64,000 nt of DNA from an uncultured Bacteroidia bacterium (GTDB lineage: Bacteria; Bacteroidota; Bacteroidia; Bacteroidales; UBA932), in contig CACWLD010000007.1 of NCBI GenBank assembly GCA_902761655.1, positions 1 to 64,000 on the forward strand, in the 5' to 3' direction. A program made the translations under genes and the position numbers. Shown piece by piece: positions 1 to 11,556 of the stretch. Position 1 is the first letter of the stretch; each line of letters begins with the position of its first letter. The notes under the pieces were generated by a model, which saw nothing but the letters and a program-made list of their open reading frames with translations, had not been told where the DNA came from and ran no database searches.

Positions 1-399
1 GGAGTTGCCCATCAGGTATACAAACTCACATTTACCATTCCGGCAAATGTTCCAAAGAATCTTTATCCTCTAAAGGTGAAGATGTATAGCAACACGCTTG
101 CTCCATACAGTGACAACACAGCAGGAGCTCGCAGTGGTTCATTCGATGTCATAACCAAGGCAACAAGTTTCCTTACAGGTTCATCCAATGTGAACCAGTG
201 GAATTTCGATGCCAACAATTGGGGGTTCTGGTATGAATATTCCGTCAAGTATACGCAGAGTGAGACTCCTGTCTCATATACTATCTATCTGTACGACAGA
301 TGCTCGGACTATGTCAGCAGACCAAACATTGCCACAGTTGGCCTCTTCCTGGAAATTCCCAACTTTGGAGCAAGGAAGCCTCTCGACCACAACAGATAG
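1..399 (+). CDS. C-terminal part of an unrecognised secreted or surface protein (5' end outside window)
   Basis: An open frame runs from base 1 to the TAG at 397-399, giving 132 residues, and begins upstream of the window. The sequence is rich in aromatic residues, Thr, Ser and Asn, with alternating hydrophobic and polar residues (for example YTIYLYDRCSDYVSR). This fits a beta-sandwich domain of an exported Bacteroidota protein. A GTG lies at 76, but the frame is open before it, so 76 is not likely to be the start. I do not recognise the family. A clear intrinsic terminator follows 22 bp after the stop, which supports this being a real 3' end. Confidence 0.6.
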   Translation, partial: GVAHQVYKLTFTIPANVPKNLYPLKVKMYSNTLAPYSDNTAGARSGSFDVITKATSFLTGSSNVNQWNFDANNWGFWYEYSVKYTQSETPVSYTIYLYDRCSDYVSRPNIATVGLFLEIPNFGARKPLDHNR

Positions 400-420
400 T
401 TCTATACTTAACATAAAGGA

Positions 421-459
421 AAGACCGGTTGCCATTTAGGTTGCCGGTCTTCTTTTTTT
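421..459 (+). terminator. Intrinsic terminator after the partial gene
   Basis: An 8-bp perfect stem (AAGACCGG at 421-428 with CCGGTCTT at 444-451) is followed by C and seven T (453-459). It ends the transcript of the partial gene at the left edge. Confidence 0.85.
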
Positions 460-475
460 CGATTTGCTCCTCCCG

Positions 476-500
476 TCATGCCCCACCTGCTCGGGCATCT
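476..500. repeat. REP-like palindrome (GTCATGCCC...GGGCATCT)
   Basis: ATGCCC (478-483) pairs with GGGCAT (493-498), flanked by GTC and CTCC. It matches the pattern GTCATnCCCG...CGGGnATCt that recurs downstream of rpoC and groL in this window. Confidence 0.5.
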
Positions 501-621
501 CCTTTCGCCGCATCGCGCACCTGAGCCGATTAGTTGGGGGAGCGGTCGGTCGAGGGGAGGGAGAATGGGAAGGATGAGGAGAGATGGGAGAGGAGGGCGG
601 AGGCGCGGGGGCTGAGGAAAT

Positions 622-654
622 AAAAAGGCCTGAGGGGGTGCCTCAGGCCTTTTT
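622..654. terminator. Bidirectional intrinsic terminator, end of the rpoBC transcript
   Basis: A 14-bp perfect stem (622-635 with 641-654, core AAGGCCTGAGG/CCTCAGGCCTT) has a 5-nt loop and A/T runs on both sides, so it gives a U tract in either direction. It lies 55 bp past the rpoC stop and is the natural end of the minus-strand ribosomal protein/RNA polymerase transcript. Confidence 0.85.
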
Positions 655-661
655 ATTGGGG

Positions 662-703
662 ATCCCCGACCAGGTCGGGGATGACGATGGTCGTCGGGGA
701 TGA
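662..703. repeat. REP-like palindrome with direct repeat at the rpoC 3' end
   Basis: ATCCCCGAC pairs with GTCGGGGAT (662-670/674-682). The unit TCGGGGATGAC then repeats at about 694-704. Read on the minus strand it gives GTCATCCCCGACC...GGTCGGGGATCC, the same pattern as the palindrome behind groL at 59035. Confidence 0.55.
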
Positions 704-708
704 CGGTG

Positions 709-3700
709 CTACAGCTCGTTGAGCTCGGCCATCATATCGTCCTTGCGGCCGACTATGATGTCCTGATACTCCTTGAGTCCTGTACCGGCAGGAATCAGGT
801 GACCGCAAATCACGTTCTCCTTAAGTCCCTCAAGGTAGTCTACGCGGGCGCGGATGGCGGCCTCGCTGAGGACCTTGGTAGTCTCCTGGAAGGATGCTGC
901 GGAGATGAAGCTGTTGGTACGGAGAGCGGCGCGTGTGATTCCCTGGAGAACCAGCCTTGCGGTTGCAGGACGGGCCTCGCGGGCTACGATCAACTTGGCT
1001 CCCTGGCGCTCCAGAGAAGAATTCTCGTTGCGCAGTTCGCGGGCGTTGATGATGTCGCCCTGCTCGTACCTCTGGGAATCGCCGGCATCCATAATGTAGA
1101 ACTTGCCGTAGATGGCGTCGTTCACATCCATAAATGTCCACTTGTCAACCAGCTCCTCAGGGAGGAATGTGGTATCTCCAGCGTCGGTTATCTCAACCTT
1201 GCGCATCATCTGTCTAACGATAATCTCAAAGTGCTTGTCGTTGATCTTCACACCCTGCAGACGGTATACCGCCTGAACCTCGTTTACAATGTATTCCTGA
1301 GCCTTTACAGGACCAAGTACATTAAGGATGTCGGTAGGGGAGATACCACCGTCAGAAAGCCTTGTTCCGGCCTTTACGTAGTCGTTCTCCTGAACCAGGA
1401 TCTGCTTTGACAGAGGTACCAGGTATGACTTTTCAGCACCTGACTTGTTCTTGACTATAATCTCGCGGTTTCCTCTCTTGCTCTTGCCCATCACAACCTC
1501 TCCGTTGATCTCGGAAATGATTGCAGGGTTTGAAGGGTTGCGGGCCTCGAAAAGCTCGGTAACACGCGGAAGTCCTCCGGTGATATCGCTTGACTTTCCA
1601 ATTGCGCGAGGTATCTTGATGATTATGTCTCCAGCCTTAACGTCGGATCCGTCAGAAACCATTACGTGGGCTCCTACAGGAAGGTTGAACTGCCTGATGG
1701 TATTTCCGTTGGCGTCCAGGATGTCAATTGCCGGACTCTTGGTCTTGTCACGGGCCTCAATGATAACCCTGTCCTTGTTTACGGAGAACTCATCGGCAAT
1801 CTCCTCTCTGAAGGTTACGCCGTCTATCATATTCTCATAGCGGATGCGGCCTTCGGTCTCAACGATGGTGATAGCGTTGTAAGCATCCCATTCGCAGATG
1901 AGGTCACCTACTGAAACCTTGTCGCCGTCCTTCTTGTAAAGGATTGATCCGTAAGGAACGTCGTACTGTGAGTATGTCATTCCGGTTGTCTCGTCAACAA
2001 CCTTGAGCTCTGTCATACGGCTTACTACAATGTCCTGTAAGCTGCCGTCCTCTGCCACCTTCTTGATGGTCCTGAGCTCTTCGAACTCAAGTTTTCCATT
2101 GTACTTTGCGGTGATTGAAGAATCAGCTGCTGCGCTGGATGCGGTACCTCCTACGTGGAAGGTTCGCAGTGTAAGCTGTGTACCAGGCTCACCAATTGAC
2201 TGTGCGGCGATTACGCCCACAACCTCTCCCTTCTCAACCATACGGCTGGTGGCAAGGTTGCGTCCGTAGCACTTTGCGCATACGCCGTGACGGCTCTCGC
2301 AAGTGAGCACGGAACGGATCTCCACCTGCTCGATAGGCAGCGAGTCGATGAGCTTGGCTTCCGCCTCGCGGATCTCCTCGCCCGCGTGGATGATAAGCGA
2401 TCCATCCAGAGGGTTGAAGATGTCGTGAACGGAAGTTCTACCCAAAAGACGCTCTCCAAGGGACTCTACAACTGTATCCTTGTCCTTGATGGCAGTTGCG
2501 ATAAGTCCGCGGAGGGTTCCGCAGTCTTCCTCAGTGATGATCACGTCGTGCGATACGTCTACCAGACGGCGGGTCAGGTAACCTGCGTCCGCAGTCTTGA
2601 GGGCGGTATCGGCAAGACCCTTACGGGCACCGTGGGTGGAGATGAAGTACTCGAGCACGGACATTCCTTCCTTCAGGTTGGAAATAACCGGGTTCTCGAT
2701 AATCTCCGATCCGGCGGCACCGGACTTCTGAGGCTTGGCCATAAGTCCACGCATACCGCAGAGCTGCTTGATCTGCTGGGTTGAACCACGGGCTCCTGAA
2801 TCCAGCATCATATATACAGGGTTGAAGCCCTGCTGGTCTGCGGAAATCTGCTTGGTAACTATGTTGGTGAGCTTGTTGTCTATTGAAGACCACAGGTCGA
2901 TAACCTTGTTGTAACGCTCCTGGTTGGTGATGAATCCCATTGCGTAGTTGGCCTTGAGTTCCTCCACCTGCTTGTAGCCTTCGTCAATGAGGGTCTCTTT
3001 CTCGCCAGGGATGAGCACATCGCCCAGGTTGAAGGAGATACCGGCGCGGAACGCCTGGTCGTATCCAAGGTTCTTGATGTCGTCAAGGAACTTGGCGGTG
3101 CGGGTTACACCGGTGTTCTTGATAACGTCGGTGATGATCTTGCGCAGGGCCTTCTTTCCAAGGACTTCGTTCACGTAAGGAACCTCGTCAGGAACGTACT
3201 GGTTTACGATGATGCGTCCAGGGGTTGTGGAAACGAGTTCGTAGCCCTTGCTCAGGTCCTGCTTGTCCTTTGGCAGGCGGACGTTGATCTGGGCGTGCAT
3301 CTCCACTACCTTCTCGTCATAAGCTATGATAACCTCTTCCGGTCCGTAGAAGGACATTCCCTCTCCCTTTGCACCCGGGCGGATCTTGGTGATGTAGTAC
3401 AGACCAAGCACCATATCCTGTGAAGGCACGGTGATAGGCGCTCCGTTTGCAGGGTTGAGGATGTTCTGTGAACCGAGCATAAGCAGCTGGGCCTCCATTA
3501 TGGCGGCGTTGCCAAGCGGGAGGTGAACGGCCATCTGGTCTCCGTCGAAGTCAGCGTTGAACGCCGTACAAGCCAACGGATGCAGCTGGATGGCCTTGCC
3601 CTCTATCATCCTAGGCTGGAATGCCTGGATTCCCAGACGGTGCAGGGTAGGGGCGCGGTTCAGGAGCACGGGGTGTCCCTTCATTACGTTTTCGAGGATA

Positions 3701-4959
3701 TCCCAAACAACTGAATCCTTGCGGTCAACTATCTTCTTGGCGCTCTTTACAGTCTTTACGATACCGCGCTCGATGAGCTTGCGGATGATGAAAGGCTTGT
3801 AAAGCTCTGCGGCCATAAACTTAGGAAGACCGCACTCGTGCATATTGAGCTCAGGTCCTACAACGATAACGGAACGTGCGGAATAATCCACGCGCTTTCC
3901 AAGGAGGTTCTGGCGGAAGCGTCCCTGCTTTCCCTTGAGGGAGTCTGAGAGAGACTTGAGAGCCCTGTTGGACTCGCTCTTCACTGCTGAAGACTTCTTG
4001 GAGTTGTCAAAGAGGGAGTCAACAGCTTCCTGGAGCATACGCTTCTCGTTGCGAAGGATTACTTCAGGAGCCTTGATCTCTATGAGCCTCTTGAGACGGT
4101 TGTTACGTATGATTACCCTTCTGTAAAGGTCGTTGAGGTCAGATGTTGCAAAACGGCCACCGTCAAGCGGAACAAGAGGGCGGAGATCCGGCGGAATGAC
4201 CGGAACCACCTTCATTATCATCCACTCGGGACGGTTCACGTCCTTGGACTCCTGGAACCACTTCACAACCTGGAGCCTCTTGAGGATCTCAGCCTTGCGC
4301 TGCTGTGAGGACTCTGTTGCCATCTTCTGGCGAAGTTCCTTTCCAAGCGCTTCTACGTCGATCTCCTTGAGCAGGTCGTAGATTCCCTCGGCACCCATCT
4401 TGGCAACGAACTTTGCAGGATCGTCGTCAGGAAGGTTGTCGTTGTCCGGAACGCGTGCCTGTGCATCAAGATACTCGTCCTCTGAGAGAAGCTCCATCTT
4501 GTCGATTCCGCTTGCTCCCGGACGGGTAACGATGTACTTTTCATAGTAGATAACAGATTCCAGTTTCTTGGAAGGGATTCCAAGAAGGGCGGAAATCTTG
4601 TTTGGAGCGGACTTGAAGTACCAGATGTGGGCAACCGGAACGGTAAGGGTTATGTGACCCATCCTTTCGCGGCGCACCTTCTTCTCCGTTACTTCCACTC
4701 CGCATCGGTCGCAGACAATTCCACGATAGCGGATGCGTTTGTATTTACCGCAATAGCACTCGTAATCCTTGGTAGGACCGAAGATCTTTTCGCAGAAAAG
4801 ACCGTCCTTCTCAGGCTTGTAAGTCCTGTAGTTTACCGTTTCCGGCTTCAGGACCTCTCCGCAGGACCTTGCTGTGATGTCCTCCGGGGATGCCAGCGAG
4901 ATGCTGATCCTCTGGAAATTGCTCTTGACTTTATTATCTTTCTTTGTATAGGTAGGCAT
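709..4959 (-). CDS. rpoC: DNA-directed RNA polymerase subunit beta'
   Basis: Largest core subunit of RNA polymerase, carrying most of the active site; 1416 residues, normal for Bacteroidota. Visible landmarks are the N-terminal zinc site (C68, C70, C83, C86), the catalytic metal loop NADFDGDQ near residue 467 whose three Asp bind Mg2+, the trigger-loop region after [16 protein letters not shown], and a second Cys cluster [13 protein letters not shown]. The start [10 protein letters not shown] follows rpoB by 26 bp. It is the last gene of the minus-strand supercluster and is followed by a strong terminator at 622-654. No frame disruption is seen. Confidence 0.99.
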   Translation of the reverse strand: MPTYTKKDNKVKSNFQRISISLASPEDITARSCGEVLKPETVNYRTYKPEKDGLFCEKIFGPTKDYECYCGKYKRIRYRGIVCDRCGVEVTEKKVRRERMGHITLTVPVAHIWYFKSAPNKISALLGIPSKKLESVIYYEKYIVTRPGASGIDKMELLSEDEYLDAQARVPDNDNLPDDDPAKFVAKMGAEGIYDLLKEIDVEALGKELRQKMATESSQQRKAEILKRLQVVKWFQESKDVNRPEWMIMKVVPVIPPDLRPLVPLDGGRFATSDLNDLYRRVIIRNNRLKRLIEIKAPEVILRNEKRMLQEAVDSLFDNSKKSSAVKSESNRALKSLSDSLKGKQGRFRQNLLGKRVDYSARSVIVVGPELNMHECGLPKFMAAELYKPFIIRKLIERGIVKTVKSAKKIVDRKDSVVWDILENVMKGHPVLLNRAPTLHRLGIQAFQPRMIEGKAIQLHPLACTAFNADFDGDQMAVHLPLGNAAIMEAQLLMLGSQNILNPANGAPITVPSQDMVLGLYYITKIRPGAKGEGMSFYGPEEVIIAYDEKVVEMHAQINVRLPKDKQDLSKGYELVSTTPGRIIVNQYVPDEVPYVNEVLGKKALRKIITDVIKNTGVTRTAKFLDDIKNLGYDQAFRAGISFNLGDVLIPGEKETLIDEGYKQVEELKANYAMGFITNQERYNKVIDLWSSIDNKLTNIVTKQISADQQGFNPVYMMLDSGARGSTQQIKQLCGMRGLMAKPQKSGAAGSEIIENPVISNLKEGMSVLEYFISTHGARKGLADTALKTADAGYLTRRLVDVSHDVIITEEDCGTLRGLIATAIKDKDTVVESLGERLLGRTSVHDIFNPLDGSLIIHAGEEIREAEAKLIDSLPIEQVEIRSVLTCESRHGVCAKCYGRNLATSRMVEKGEVVGVIAAQSIGEPGTQLTLRTFHVGGTASSAAADSSITAKYNGKLEFEELRTIKKVAEDGSLQDIVVSRMTELKVVDETTGMTYSQYDVPYGSILYKKDGDKVSVGDLICEWDAYNAITIVETEGRIRYENMIDGVTFREEIADEFSVNKDRVIIEARDKTKSPAIDILDANGNTIRQFNLPVGAHVMVSDGSDVKAGDIIIKIPRAIGKSSDITGGLPRVTELFEARNPSNPAIISEINGEVVMGKSKRGNREIIVKNKSGAEKSYLVPLSKQILVQENDYVKAGTRLSDGGISPTDILNVLGPVKAQEYIVNEVQAVYRLQGVKINDKHFEIIVRQMMRKVEITDAGDTTFLPEELVDKWTFMDVNDAIYGKFYIMDAGDSQRYEQGDIINARELRNENSSLERQGAKLIVAREARPATARLVLQGITRAALRTNSFISAASFQETTKVLSEAAIRARVDYLEGLKENVICGHLIPAGTGLKEYQDIIVGRKDDMMAELNEL

Positions 4960-4985
4960 CTGTCTATTGTTCTAATTGTCTGTAA

Positions 4986-7900
4986 TTAATCCAAAGTAAC
5001 CTTGAGTCCGAGGCCTCTGAGCTCGTGGAGGAGCACATTGAGGGACTCCGGAATGCCTGCTGGCGGCATAGGGTCTCCCTTTACAATGGCCTCGTAAGTC
5101 TTGGACCTACCTGTAACGTCGTCAGACTTGACAGTGAGGATTTCCTGGAGGGCGTTTGCTGCTCCGAATGCTTCCAGAGCCCAAACCTCCATCTCTCCGA
5201 AACGCTGACCTCCAAACTGGGCCTTTCCTCCGAGAGGCTGCTGGGTGATCAGTGAGTAAGGACCGATGCTTCTTGCGTGCATCTTGTCGTCAACCATATG
5301 GCCCAGCTTGATCATATAGATCACTCCCACGGTGGCCGGCTGGTCAAAGTAGTCGCCGGTGCCGCCGTCGCGGAGGCGGGTCTTTCCAAAGCGCGGGATT
5401 CCGGCCTGGTCAGTATAGTTGCAGATCTGTTCGATGCTTGCTCCGTCAAAGATAGGGGTGCTGAACTTGAGGCCAAGCCTGTATCCCGCCCATCCGAGAA
5501 CGGTCTCGTAGATCTGGCCCAGGTTCATACGTGAAGGTACTCCCAGAGGGTTCAGAACTATGTCTACAGGTGTTCCGTCGTCCAGGAACGGCATATCTTC
5601 CTGCCTTACTATCTTTGCAACGATACCCTTGTTTCCGTGGCGTCCTGCCATCTTGTCTCCTACGGTAATCTTCCTCTTCTTGGCGATGTAAACCTTTGCA
5701 AGCTGCATCACTCCGTTAGGAAGCTCGTCTCCAATCTTGATCTTGTCCATCTCCCTCTTGCACTCTGCAGCCTCTGTCTTGAGAGTGATGCAGTAGTTGT
5801 TGATGAGGTCGCGGATAAGGAGGTTGGTGTCCTTGTTGTCAGTCCACTTGTTGGAGTTTACGTTCTCGTAGTCGATATCCTTGAGCTGGTCTGCGGTGAT
5901 CTTCTTGTCCTTGGGGATAAGCTCTACACCGTAAAGGTCGCTGATACCTGCGCTCTTCTTGTTCTTTGTTAGGGCTGCAAGCCTCTGAAGGAAGTCAGCG
6001 CGCAGTTTCTCCGCGAACTGGTTGAACAGGTCCTGACGGCTCTCAAGCTTGGCCTTCTGGTCGTTGCGTGAAGACCTGCGGGAGCTGGATATCTTGGAAT
6101 ACAGGGATGTCTTGATGACGGTTCCGCTAAGTGAAGGGTTGGCCTTGAGGGAAGCGTCCTTGACGTCTCCGGCCTTGTCGCCGAAAATAGCCTTGAGGAG
6201 TTTCTCCTCAGGTGAAGGATCGCTCTCTCCCTTAGGGGTGATCTTACCGATCATAATGTCGCCCGGCTCGATGTGAGCACCGATCCTGACGATACCGTTC
6301 TCTGCAAGGTCCTTGGTGGCGTCCTCGCTTACGTTAGGGATGTCGGAAGTGAGTTCCTCCATTCCGCGCTTGGTGTCGCGCACCTCAGTGAGGTACTCGT
6401 CCACGTGGATGGATGTGAGGATGTCCCACTTCACCATCTCCTCTGAAAGCACGATGGCGTCCTCATAGTTGTAACCCTTCCAAGGCATAAAGGCAACCTT
6501 GAGGTTCCTTCCAAGGGCGAGCTCTCCGTCCTGCGTAGCATAACCCTCGGTGAGCACCTGTCCCTTCTCAACGATGTCGCCCTTGCGGACGATAGGGGTG
6601 AGGGTCACTGTCGTGCTCTGGTTGGTCCTGCGGCAGATAGGGAGCTTGTAAACTGTCTCCTCGGGGGCGAAGCTTACGGATTCTTCCTCTTTTGTGCGCT
6701 CGTATTTGATGTGGATCTCATTTGCATCTACGTAGGTGACTTCTCCCTTGCGCTCTGCAATGAACTGTGTGCGGGAATCAAGGCATACGCGCTGCTCCAG
6801 TCCGGTACCCACGATAGGGGACTCGGGGGAGAGAAGCGGCACTGCCTGCCTCATCATATTGGCTCCCATAAGGGCGCGGTGGGCATCGTCGTGCTCAAGG
6901 AATGGGATGAGGGATGCAGCCACGGAAGCCATCTGGTTAGGGGCTACGTCCATATAGTTCACTTCCTCCTTGGTCACTACAGGGAAGTCGGCTTCCAGAC
7001 GGCACTGGATCCTGTCGTCCTCCAGTGTTCCGTCATCAGCCATCTTCACGTTGGCCAGGGAAACGAGCTTCTTCTCTTCCTCTTCTGCGCTCATATAGTG
7101 CCATCCGGTGTCGCTCAGGTCAACCTTTCCGTCCTTTACGTCGCGGTAAGGGGTCTCGATGAATCCAAGTTCATCAACCCTTGCGTAAACGCACAGGGAG
7201 GAGATAAGACCAATGTTAGGACCTTCAGGAGACTCGATAGGGCAGAGACGTCCGTAGTGCGTGTAGTGCACGTCGCGGACCTCGAATCCCGCCCTGTCCC
7301 TTGAAAGACCTCCCGGACCCAATGCGGAGAGACGCCTCTTGTGGGTGATCTCTGCCAGAGGGTTGGTCTGGTCCATGAACTGAGACAGCTGGCTTGTTCC
7401 AAAGAACGAGTTGATCACGGAGGAGAGAGTCTTTGCGTTGATCAGGTCGATGGGGTTGAACTGCTCGGAATCCCTTACGTTCATCCTCTCGCGGATGGTC
7501 CTTGCCATACGGCTGAGACCTACGCTGAACTGGTTTGCAAGCTGCTCTCCAACGGTACGTACGCGCCTGTTGGACAGGTGGTCGATATCGTCAACCGTAG
7601 CCCTTGAATTGATAAGCTGGATGAGGTATTTGATAATCTCAATGATGTCCCTCTGGGTGAGAACCCTCACGTCCGGATCAGTGTCAAGATTGAGTTTCTT
7701 GTTGAGGCGGTAGCGTCCCACGTTGCCAAGGTCGTACCTCTTCTCGGAGAAGAAGAGTTTCTCGATGACGTCACGGGCGGTGTTCTCATCTGGCGGTTCG
7801 GAGTTGCGGAGCTGCTTGTAAATGTAGTTCACAGCCTCGATTTCCGTATTGGTAGGATCCTTCTGCAGGGTGTTGTAGATGATGGCGTACTCGTTAGAGT

Positions 7901-8798
7901 TGGCCTCGTCCTTCTGAAGGAGGATGGTCTTGACATCGGTTTCAAGGATGGCCTTGATGGTATCCTCGTCAAGGATCTCGCCCCTGTCAACGATAGGAAC
8001 GGTACGCTCGATGGGGATAACCTCTCCGGTATCCTCGTCCTCGAAATCTTCAGTCCAGGTCCTGAGGACCTTTGCTGCGAGCCTGCGGTCCTTGTTGGCC
8101 TTGAGCTCCTTGGCGGTGGCTTTGATCTCGTCGGCAAGGCCGAAGATGTCAATTATGTCTTTGTCGCTGGTGTAACCGATGGCCCTGAGGAGGGTGGTCA
8201 CAGGCAATTTCTTCTTGCGGTCGATGTAAGCGTACATGACATTGTTGATGTCAGTAGCGAACTCGATCCAGGAACCCTTGAACGGGATAATGCGCGCCGA
8301 ATACAGCTTTGTGCCGTTGGCGTGCATGCTCTGATCGAAAAATACGCCCGGGGACCTGTGCAGCTGGGATACGATGATTCTCTCCGATCCGTTGATGACA
8401 AAGGTTCCGGCAGGGGTCATATAAGGGATGTTGCCCAAGTACACGTCCTGCACCCTGGTATCGAAATCTTCGTGCTCCGGGTCCGTGCAGGACAGACGGA
8501 GCTTAGCCTTGAGAGGGACGTTGTAGGTCAGGCCCCTCTGGAGGCACTCTTCGATTGAATACTGTGGCGGGTCTATGAAGTAATCGATGAACTCCAGCTT
8601 GTAGTTGTTGCGGGTGTCCTCGATAGGGAAGATCTCCTGGAAAACCTGGTAAAGGCCTTCGTTTTTCCTGTTTTCAGGGGTGGTTTCCAGCTGGAAGAAG
8701 TCTTTGAACGACTTTAGCTGGACCTCGAGCAGGTCAGGATACTCAAGAATTTTTGATCTTGCGAAATTAATACGTTTTGTACTGGTCTGGTTTGACAT
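4986..8798 (-). CDS. rpoB: DNA-directed RNA polymerase subunit beta
   Basis: Second-largest core subunit, forming one pincer of the polymerase and the rifampicin-binding cluster; 1270 residues. The rif region is recognisable ([17 protein letters not shown], then [14 protein letters not shown]), as are [12 protein letters not shown], the [10 protein letters not shown] segment near the active centre and the C-terminal [22 protein letters not shown]. The start [16 protein letters not shown] is typical of the phylum. It sits 108 bp after rplL, across a hairpin that looks like an attenuator, and 26 bp before rpoC. Confidence 0.99.
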   Translation of the reverse strand: MSNQTSTKRINFARSKILEYPDLLEVQLKSFKDFFQLETTPENRKNEGLYQVFQEIFPIEDTRNNYKLEFIDYFIDPPQYSIEECLQRGLTYNVPLKAKLRLSCTDPEHEDFDTRVQDVYLGNIPYMTPAGTFVINGSERIIVSQLHRSPGVFFDQSMHANGTKLYSARIIPFKGSWIEFATDINNVMYAYIDRKKKLPVTTLLRAIGYTSDKDIIDIFGLADEIKATAKELKANKDRRLAAKVLRTWTEDFEDEDTGEVIPIERTVPIVDRGEILDEDTIKAILETDVKTILLQKDEANSNEYAIIYNTLQKDPTNTEIEAVNYIYKQLRNSEPPDENTARDVIEKLFFSEKRYDLGNVGRYRLNKKLNLDTDPDVRVLTQRDIIEIIKYLIQLINSRATVDDIDHLSNRRVRTVGEQLANQFSVGLSRMARTIRERMNVRDSEQFNPIDLINAKTLSSVINSFFGTSQLSQFMDQTNPLAEITHKRRLSALGPGGLSRDRAGFEVRDVHYTHYGRLCPIESPEGPNIGLISSLCVYARVDELGFIETPYRDVKDGKVDLSDTGWHYMSAEEEEKKLVSLANVKMADDGTLEDDRIQCRLEADFPVVTKEEVNYMDVAPNQMASVAASLIPFLEHDDAHRALMGANMMRQAVPLLSPESPIVGTGLEQRVCLDSRTQFIAERKGEVTYVDANEIHIKYERTKEEESVSFAPEETVYKLPICRRTNQSTTVTLTPIVRKGDIVEKGQVLTEGYATQDGELALGRNLKVAFMPWKGYNYEDAIVLSEEMVKWDILTSIHVDEYLTEVRDTKRGMEELTSDIPNVSEDATKDLAENGIVRIGAHIEPGDIMIGKITPKGESDPSPEEKLLKAIFGDKAGDVKDASLKANPSLSGTVIKTSLYSKISSSRRSSRNDQKAKLESRQDLFNQFAEKLRADFLQRLAALTKNKKSAGISDLYGVELIPKDKKITADQLKDIDYENVNSNKWTDNKDTNLLIRDLINNYCITLKTEAAECKREMDKIKIGDELPNGVMQLAKVYIAKKRKITVGDKMAGRHGNKGIVAKIVRQEDMPFLDDGTPVDIVLNPLGVPSRMNLGQIYETVLGWAGYRLGLKFSTPIFDGASIEQICNYTDQAGIPRFGKTRLRDGGTGDYFDQPATVGVIYMIKLGHMVDDKMHARSIGPYSLITQQPLGGKAQFGGQRFGEMEVWALEAFGAANALQEILTVKSDDVTGRSKTYEAIVKGDPMPPAGIPESLNVLLHELRGLGLKVTLD

Positions 8799-8837
8799 AG
8801 ATCTGCCTGCAAGTAAAGAAAAAATGTTTTTTTACGG

Positions 8838-8873
8838 CAAAAAGGTTTAGAGCCGTCAGTAGGCTCTAAACCT
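8838..8873 (-). terminator. Attenuator hairpin between rplL and rpoB
   Basis: On the minus strand a 12-bp perfect stem (AGGTTTAGAGCC with GGCTCTAAACCT, 8843-8854/8862-8873) and a 7-nt loop are followed by a short T tract. It lies in the rplL-rpoB gap, where other bacteria are known to use partial termination so that L7/L12 is made in excess over polymerase. The function here is inferred from position and structure. Confidence 0.7.
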
Positions 8874-8906
8874 GTTTGTTTTCCCAACAAGGGGAAGCGG
8901 AGAGAG

Positions 8907-9278
8907 TTACTTAATCTCAATCTCAGCACCAGCCTCTTCGAGAGCGGCCTTGAGTGCCTCAGCCTCTGCCTTGGAGATTTTTTCTTTAACTGTTGCAGGA
9001 GCTCCGTCAACGAGATCCTTAGCTTCCTTAAGTCCGAGTCCGAGCTCAGCCTTAACGACCTTGATCACATTGAGCTTAGCCTGTCCGGCTGCCTTGAGGA
9101 TAACATCGAATTCAGTCTGCTCAGCCTCTGCTGCTGCGCCACCCTCTGCAGGGCCGGCTGCTACTACTGTTGCTGCAGGCTCGATGCCGTACTCCTCCTT
9201 GAGGATGTTAGCAAGTTCCTGAACGTCTTTTACTGAAAGGCTTACGAGCTCTTCAGCAAGTTTTTTTACGTCTGCCAT
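8907..9278 (-). CDS. rplL: 50S ribosomal protein L7/L12
   Basis: Stalk protein of the large subunit, present in several copies, which recruits translation GTPases; 123 residues. The N-terminal dimerisation helix ([20 protein letters not shown]) leads into an Ala/Gly/Glu-rich hinge at about 35-52. The C-terminal domain holds the conserved [20 protein letters not shown] and ends in EIEIK. It follows rplJ by 27 bp, the standard L10-L12 pairing. Confidence 0.98.
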   Translation of the reverse strand: MADVKKLAEELVSLSVKDVQELANILKEEYGIEPAATVVAAGPAEGGAAAEAEQTEFDVILKAAGQAKLNVIKVVKAELGLGLKEAKDLVDGAPATVKEKISKAEAEALKAALEEAGAEIEIK

Positions 9279-9305
9279 AATTAATTATATTTTAAATTGT
9301 TATTA

Positions 9306-9788
9306 TTATTTTTCTTCTCTATTCTCAAGCGCGGAAATAACTCTGCTGATAGGGCTCTTGAGCAGGGTGATGATATCACCGATAAGCTCTTCCTTAGTCT
9401 TGATGGCTGCGAGCTCGTTGAGAGACTCTGCACCGATGTAAATGCAATCCTGAACATAGGCACCCTTTACTACAGGCTTCTCGAAGCCTTCCTTCTGGAG
9501 CTTCTTGATGAGCTTTCCAGGAGCGTTGGGAACCATTGTGTACATAATGGCGGTATTACCCTTGAGTGTAGGGATAAGGTCCTTGTAGGCCTCGTTCTCC
9601 TTGATTACGTGCTCGAACAGGGTGTTCTTTACAACAGTGAGCTTCACTTGGTTCTCAAAGCAAGCACGACGGAGCTTGGTGGTCTGAGAGGCATTCAGGC
9701 CGGAGATATCGGTAATGTAGAAATTAGGATATTCCTTAAGCTGGGCTGAGATGCTTTCAATAATCTGATCTTTTAATTCCTTTTTCAT
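9306..9788 (-). CDS. rplJ: 50S ribosomal protein L10
   Basis: Base of the ribosomal stalk, anchoring L7/L12 dimers to 23S rRNA; 160 residues, slightly short for the family. The N-terminal rRNA-binding domain has FENQVKLTVVKNTLF, and the C-terminal helix that holds L12 follows. The start MKKELKDQIIESI is 14 bp after rplA. There is therefore no room here for a long L10 autoregulatory leader like that of Escherichia coli. Confidence 0.97.
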   Translation of the reverse strand: MKKELKDQIIESISAQLKEYPNFYITDISGLNASQTTKLRRACFENQVKLTVVKNTLFEHVIKENEAYKDLIPTLKGNTAIMYTMVPNAPGKLIKKLQKEGFEKPVVKGAYVQDCIYIGAESLNELAAIKTKEELIGDIITLLKSPISRVISALENREEK

Positions 9789-9802
9789 AACATTGATCTT
9801 TT

Positions 9803-10507
9803 TTACTCAACGCCGTTCAAGAATGCTTTGAGATCTATTTTAATACCATCGCTCATTGTGCTGCACATTGCTGCGCCCTTCATATAGGTTCCCTTGAGAG
9901 CCTGTGGCTTGAGTTTGGAGATAGCGTTGAGGAACTCTGCCGCATTCTCCTGAAGCTGCTGTGCAGTGAATGAAACTTTTCCTACTGCGGCATGTACAAT
10001 GCCGGTCTTGTCCACTTTGAAGTCAATCTTACCTGCCTTAACTTCCTTGATAGCGTTAGCGATATCCATCGTAACGGTACCGGTCTTGGGGTTAGGCATA
10101 AGACCGCGAGGTCCGAGGATCCTTCCAAGGGCTCCGACTTTACCCATCACTGAAGGTGTGCAGACAATGACGTCAACGTCAGTCCAACCTCCCTTGATCT
10201 TCTCGATATAGTCCTCGAGTCCTACGAAGTCAGCACCTGCTGCGGTGGCCTCGTCAACCTTGTCCGGAGTACAGAGTGCGAGCACCCTGACAGGCTTTCC
10301 CGTTCCGTTAGGAAGGGTAACCACGCCACGGATCATCTGGTTGGCCTTGCGCGGGTCAACTCCAAGATTAACATGTACTTCTACTGATGCATCGAATTTG
10401 GTCCAGGTGATTTCCTTTACCAGGGCACATGCCTCAGAGAGAAGATAAGCCTTCTGAGAATCGTACTTCTCTGCGGCTGCTTTTTGGTTCTTTGTCAATT
10501 TACTCAT
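9803..10507 (-). CDS. rplA: 50S ribosomal protein L1
   Basis: L1-stalk protein involved in release of deacylated tRNA from the E site; 234 residues, standard length. Landmarks include [19 protein letters not shown], the [20 protein letters not shown] block and the C-terminal [13 protein letters not shown]. It lies 12 bp after rplK in the conserved order rplK-rplA-rplJ-rplL. L1 often represses its own mRNA, but I do not see a clear binding mimic here. Confidence 0.98.
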   Translation of the reverse strand: MSKLTKNQKAAAEKYDSQKAYLLSEACALVKEITWTKFDASVEVHVNLGVDPRKANQMIRGVVTLPNGTGKPVRVLALCTPDKVDEATAAGADFVGLEDYIEKIKGGWTDVDVIVCTPSVMGKVGALGRILGPRGLMPNPKTGTVTMDIANAIKEVKAGKIDFKVDKTGIVHAAVGKVSFTAQQLQENAAEFLNAISKLKPQALKGTYMKGAAMCSTMSDGIKIDLKAFLNGVE

Positions 10508-10519
10508 CTCGCATGTGTT

Positions 10520-10963
10520 TTAGATGTTCTCAGGGAAAGTACCTGTAACGTTGATACCAAGGCTGCGTGCTGTACCTGCAACCATCTTCATTGCTGAAGC
10601 AAGTGTGAATGCGTTGAGGTCCGGCATCTTCTCCTCGGCTATGGTCTTGACCTGATCCCAAGTGATTGATGCAACTTTCTTTCTGTTAGGTTCTCCAGAA
10701 CCTTTCTGTACCTTCGCAGCTTCCTTGATGGAAACAGCAACTGGAGGCTGTTTAACCTGGAAACTGTAAGACTTGTCAGAATAGACTGTAATGACTACAG
10801 GAAGGATCTTTCCTGCACGGTCCTGCGTCTGGGCGTTGAAAGCCTTGCAGAAGTCCATAATGTTCAAGCCTTTGGAACCGAGTGCCGGTCCTACCGGAGG
10901 TGCTGGATTGGCAGCTCCGCCTTTGATCTGGAGCTTAATGAATCCGGTAACTTCTTTTGCCAT
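10520..10963 (-). CDS. rplK: 50S ribosomal protein L11
   Basis: Binds the GTPase-associated centre of 23S rRNA; 147 residues. The N-terminal domain carries the proline-rich linker [19 protein letters not shown], and the C-terminal rRNA-binding domain ends in [16 protein letters not shown]. It sits 8 bp after nusG and 12 bp before rplA. Confidence 0.98.
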   Translation of the reverse strand: MAKEVTGFIKLQIKGGAANPAPPVGPALGSKGLNIMDFCKAFNAQTQDRAGKILPVVITVYSDKSYSFQVKQPPVAVSIKEAAKVQKGSGEPNRKKVASITWDQVKTIAEEKMPDLNAFTLASAMKMVAGTARSLGINVTGTFPENI

Positions 10964-10971
10964 GATTTGTG

Positions 10972-11538
10972 TTATTCTTTAGTTACTTGTGTAAAACTGA
11001 GTTCCAGAAGGGTCTTCCTTCCAAAGATCACAACAATGACCTTGATCTTGCTTCTGTCCTCCAGTATTTCATCTACTATACCGCTGAAACCGCTGAACGG
11101 GCCGTCAGTGATCCTGACGGACTCGCCAACTTCGTAGTTAACCTCAGTCTCGGCTGCGTTGTCAGCATTCTCGTCCTGCACGCCGAGTATTCTCTGGGCT
11201 TCTTCGTCCCTGATAGGAACAGGAACCCTCTCGAACTGTGATCCGCTGATGGTTTTCTTTTCAGTAAGGAAACCTGACATTCCCGGAACCATAGTCCTGA
11301 TTATATTCTCCAGTGTTCCGCTGAGTTCCGCCTGGATAAGCACATAGCCGGGGAAAAGCAGTTTGTCAACCACTTTCCTCTTGCCATTCTTGGTCACTAT
11401 TTCTTTTTTTACGGGAACTAGGACTTGTGCTACCTGGTCTTGAAGGCCGCTTCTTTCAATCTCTTTCTCGAGATAGTCTTTAGCTTTCTTTTCTTTTCCC
11501 CCGGCAGTTCTGAGAACATACCATTTTTTGTCGCCCAT
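10972..11538 (-). CDS. nusG: Transcription termination/antitermination protein NusG
   Basis: Elongation factor bridging RNA polymerase and the leading ribosome or Rho; 188 residues. The NGN domain starts at [20 protein letters not shown] and contains the hallmark [10 protein letters not shown]. The C-terminal KOW domain shows [14 protein letters not shown]. It sits between secE (18-bp gap) and rplK, its usual place. Confidence 0.97.
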   Translation of the reverse strand: MGDKKWYVLRTAGGKEKKAKDYLEKEIERSGLQDQVAQVLVPVKKEIVTKNGKRKVVDKLLFPGYVLIQAELSGTLENIIRTMVPGMSGFLTEKKTISGSQFERVPVPIRDEEAQRILGVQDENADNAAETEVNYEVGESVRITDGPFSGFSGIVDEILEDRSKIKVIVVIFGRKTLLELSFTQVTKE

Positions 11539-11556
11539 AAGAATATCAACGGTTAA

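Larger units (their letters stand above)
460..708. other. Non-coding stretch with REP-like palindromes
   Basis: I see no credible gene between the left-edge terminator and the 3' end of rpoC. It holds a GC-rich palindrome near 476-500, a purine-rich run at about 535-620, the rpoC terminator at 622-654 and a second palindrome with a direct echo at 662-703. Apparent reading frames here have no domain or start context. Confidence 0.6.

Noticed and set aside
700..1410. 236-codon plus-strand frame inside rpoC
   Set aside because: Antisense shadow of the rpoC C-terminal coding region; no domain and no start context.
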